Positions 6,550 through 7,149 of a stretch of DNA of 7,149 nt are shown here, in pieces (position 1 is the stretch's first letter; each line of letters starts with the position of its first letter). The stretch spans positions 1 through 7,149 of the forward strand of contig NYXD01000124.1 in NCBI GenBank assembly GCA_002685435.1. Reading direction: 5' to 3'. The translations under genes were made by a program, and so were the position numbers. Origin of the DNA: Cryomorphaceae bacterium (lineage in GTDB: Bacteria; Bacteroidota; Bacteroidia; Flavobacteriales; Schleiferiaceae). The notes under the pieces were generated by a model, which saw only the letters and a list, made by a program, of their open reading frames with translations, was not told the DNA's origin and ran no database searches.

Positions 6550-6584
6550 GCCGCAAAAGTAGTTGCTTCATATCTAGTGGACAA
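6550..6584 (-). promoter_or_regulatory. Bacteroidota-type promoter of trmB (predicted leaderless)
   Basis: On the minus strand TTG (6584-6582), a 20-base spacer and TACTTTTG (6561-6554) match both parts of the Bacteroidota promoter (TTG, 19-21 bases, TAnnTTTG). The -7 element ends 4 bases before the trmB ATG. The -33 TTG lies inside the last codons of the upstream CotH-like gene. The predicted start site is at or next to the A of the ATG, leaving no room for a ribosome-binding site. Confidence 0.75.
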
Positions 6585-7149
6585 TGGCTATTTTCTTAAC
6601 GAATTGAACCTCGCTAGAAACGAATTCTAAAGAATACATTCCACTGACTAAACCCTGTAAATCAAGTATAATTTTTTCCCCGACATAACGATTGTCCGTT
6701 TGAATAATGGCTACAATTTCACCAGTATTAGAACGAATCTTTACATTTTCGAATAGGACAGGGGATGTAACCGTACATATGCCTGATGTTGGATTTGGAT
6801 ACACAATCACATCCGATGCAATTGCATCGATTTCGTTTTGGTTCAAAATACAATCGGCTCCTATCATGTTTGAATCGAGCCAGTCAATACGATCCATTAA
6901 CCAATCTTCTACGAGTTCCACGTCTCCCGAAAATGTAGCCGCAACATATTTTACCGCCGACGGATTACTCCCCATCAACGGCCATCGCGCATGATTTCTC
7001 GTCGCCACACTAGTTAAAAGTGATTCGTTACCAGCAATAAAATCAGTGATAGAGTCTTTATGCCAAACGGTAGTTCTTAATTCCTTCCATCTACAATTAA
7101 CGGCGTCTGCAAACTGTGGTGTATAGACTAAATCTTCCCACCATGCAGG
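6574..7149 (-). CDS. CotH-kinase-like secreted protein with type IX secretion C-terminal sorting domain, 3' part (5' end outside window)
   Basis: The frame is open from the right edge to TAG at 6574-6576 and gives the last 191 residues. The first part has the pattern of the C-terminal end of the CotH kinase family: WWEDLVYTPQFADAV, CRWKELR, then RNHARWPLMG (about 50-59) and LVEDWLMDRIDWLDSNM (about 79-95). The kinase catalytic region, if present, is upstream and unseen. After a short linker, YPNPTSG (117-123) opens a type A T9SS sorting domain that continues through VKIRSNTGE and GLVSGMYSLEF to the final KKIAIVH. In the family this tail directs export across the outer membrane by the Por/Gld/Spr system and is usually cleaved, leaving the protein on the surface or released. 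A signal peptide is expected but lies outside. GTG at 7006-7008 is an internal codon, not the start, because the frame continues upstream. trmB begins 24 bases downstream with its own promoter. Confidence 0.85.
   Translation of the reverse strand, partial: PAWWEDLVYTPQFADAVNCRWKELRTTVWHKDSITDFIAGNESLLTSVATRNHARWPLMGSNPSAVKYVAATFSGDVELVEDWLMDRIDWLDSNMIGADCILNQNEIDAIASDVIVYPNPTSGICTVTSPVLFENVKIRSNTGEIVAIIQTDNRYVGEKIILDLQGLVSGMYSLEFVSSEVQFVKKIAIVH

Noticed and set aside
6574..7008. Complete small protein starting at GTG 7008
   Set aside because: The frame stays open to the window edge and the upstream residues continue the CotH-like pattern, so the GTG is an internal valine codon.
1..7149. CRISPR arrays, tRNA or rRNA genes, insertion sequences, integrase or phage genes
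   Set aside because: I read both strands for direct repeats, cloverleaf-like segments and transposase motifs and found none; only about 170 bases are intergenic.

Overview
The window looks like chromosomal DNA of a member of the Bacteroidota, probably a flavobacterium-like marine or environmental lineage. Four signs agree: an sdhA-sdhB pair of the Bacteroidota type; a type IX secretion (T9SS) C-terminal sorting domain on the right-hand protein; promoter elements matching the Bacteroidota -7 consensus TAnnTTTG; and no convincing Shine-Dalgarno sequences before the genes. Coding density is very high. No stretch above 300 bases lacks a gene; the largest gap is about 65 bases.

Layout, left to right. 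(1) Positions 1-1807, plus strand: the 3' part of sdhA and a complete sdhB, the flavoprotein and iron-sulfur subunits of succinate dehydrogenase/fumarate reductase, closed by a clear intrinsic terminator at 1843-1873. (2) Positions 1872-4524, minus strand: an apparent three-gene operon read from right to left, MmcQ/YjbR-like protein, then lepA (elongation factor 4), then a stand-alone GyrI-like effector-binding domain protein, with gaps of 15 and 16 bases. (3) A 35-base divergent intergenic region (4525-4559) with two facing -7 promoter elements. (4) Positions 4560-5496, plus strand: a CatA-like O-acetyltransferase overlapping a small TfoX/Sxy N-terminal-like protein. (5) Positions 5480-6549, minus strand: trmB (tRNA m7G46 methyltransferase), then an alkyltransferase-like (ATL) protein whose catalytic cysteine is replaced by alanine. 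Its 3' end overlaps the TfoX-like gene by 17 bases. (6) Positions 6574-7149, minus strand: the C-terminal 191 residues of a CotH-kinase-like secreted protein with a T9SS sorting tail, running off the window.

Most of these genes are housekeeping: respiration/TCA cycle, translation quality control, tRNA modification and alkylation-damage sensing. I see no CRISPR array, insertion sequence, integrase, phage gene, tRNA or rRNA, and no obvious new multi-gene system. The most interesting signal is regulatory. The first genes of at least two transcription units (4560 and trmB) carry a perfect TAnnTTTG element exactly 4 bases before an ATG that in-frame stop codons make the only plausible start. This predicts leaderless mRNAs. 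A third gene (YjbR-like) has a 7-of-8 match 5 bases before its ATG, facing the 4560 element as an inverted repeat.
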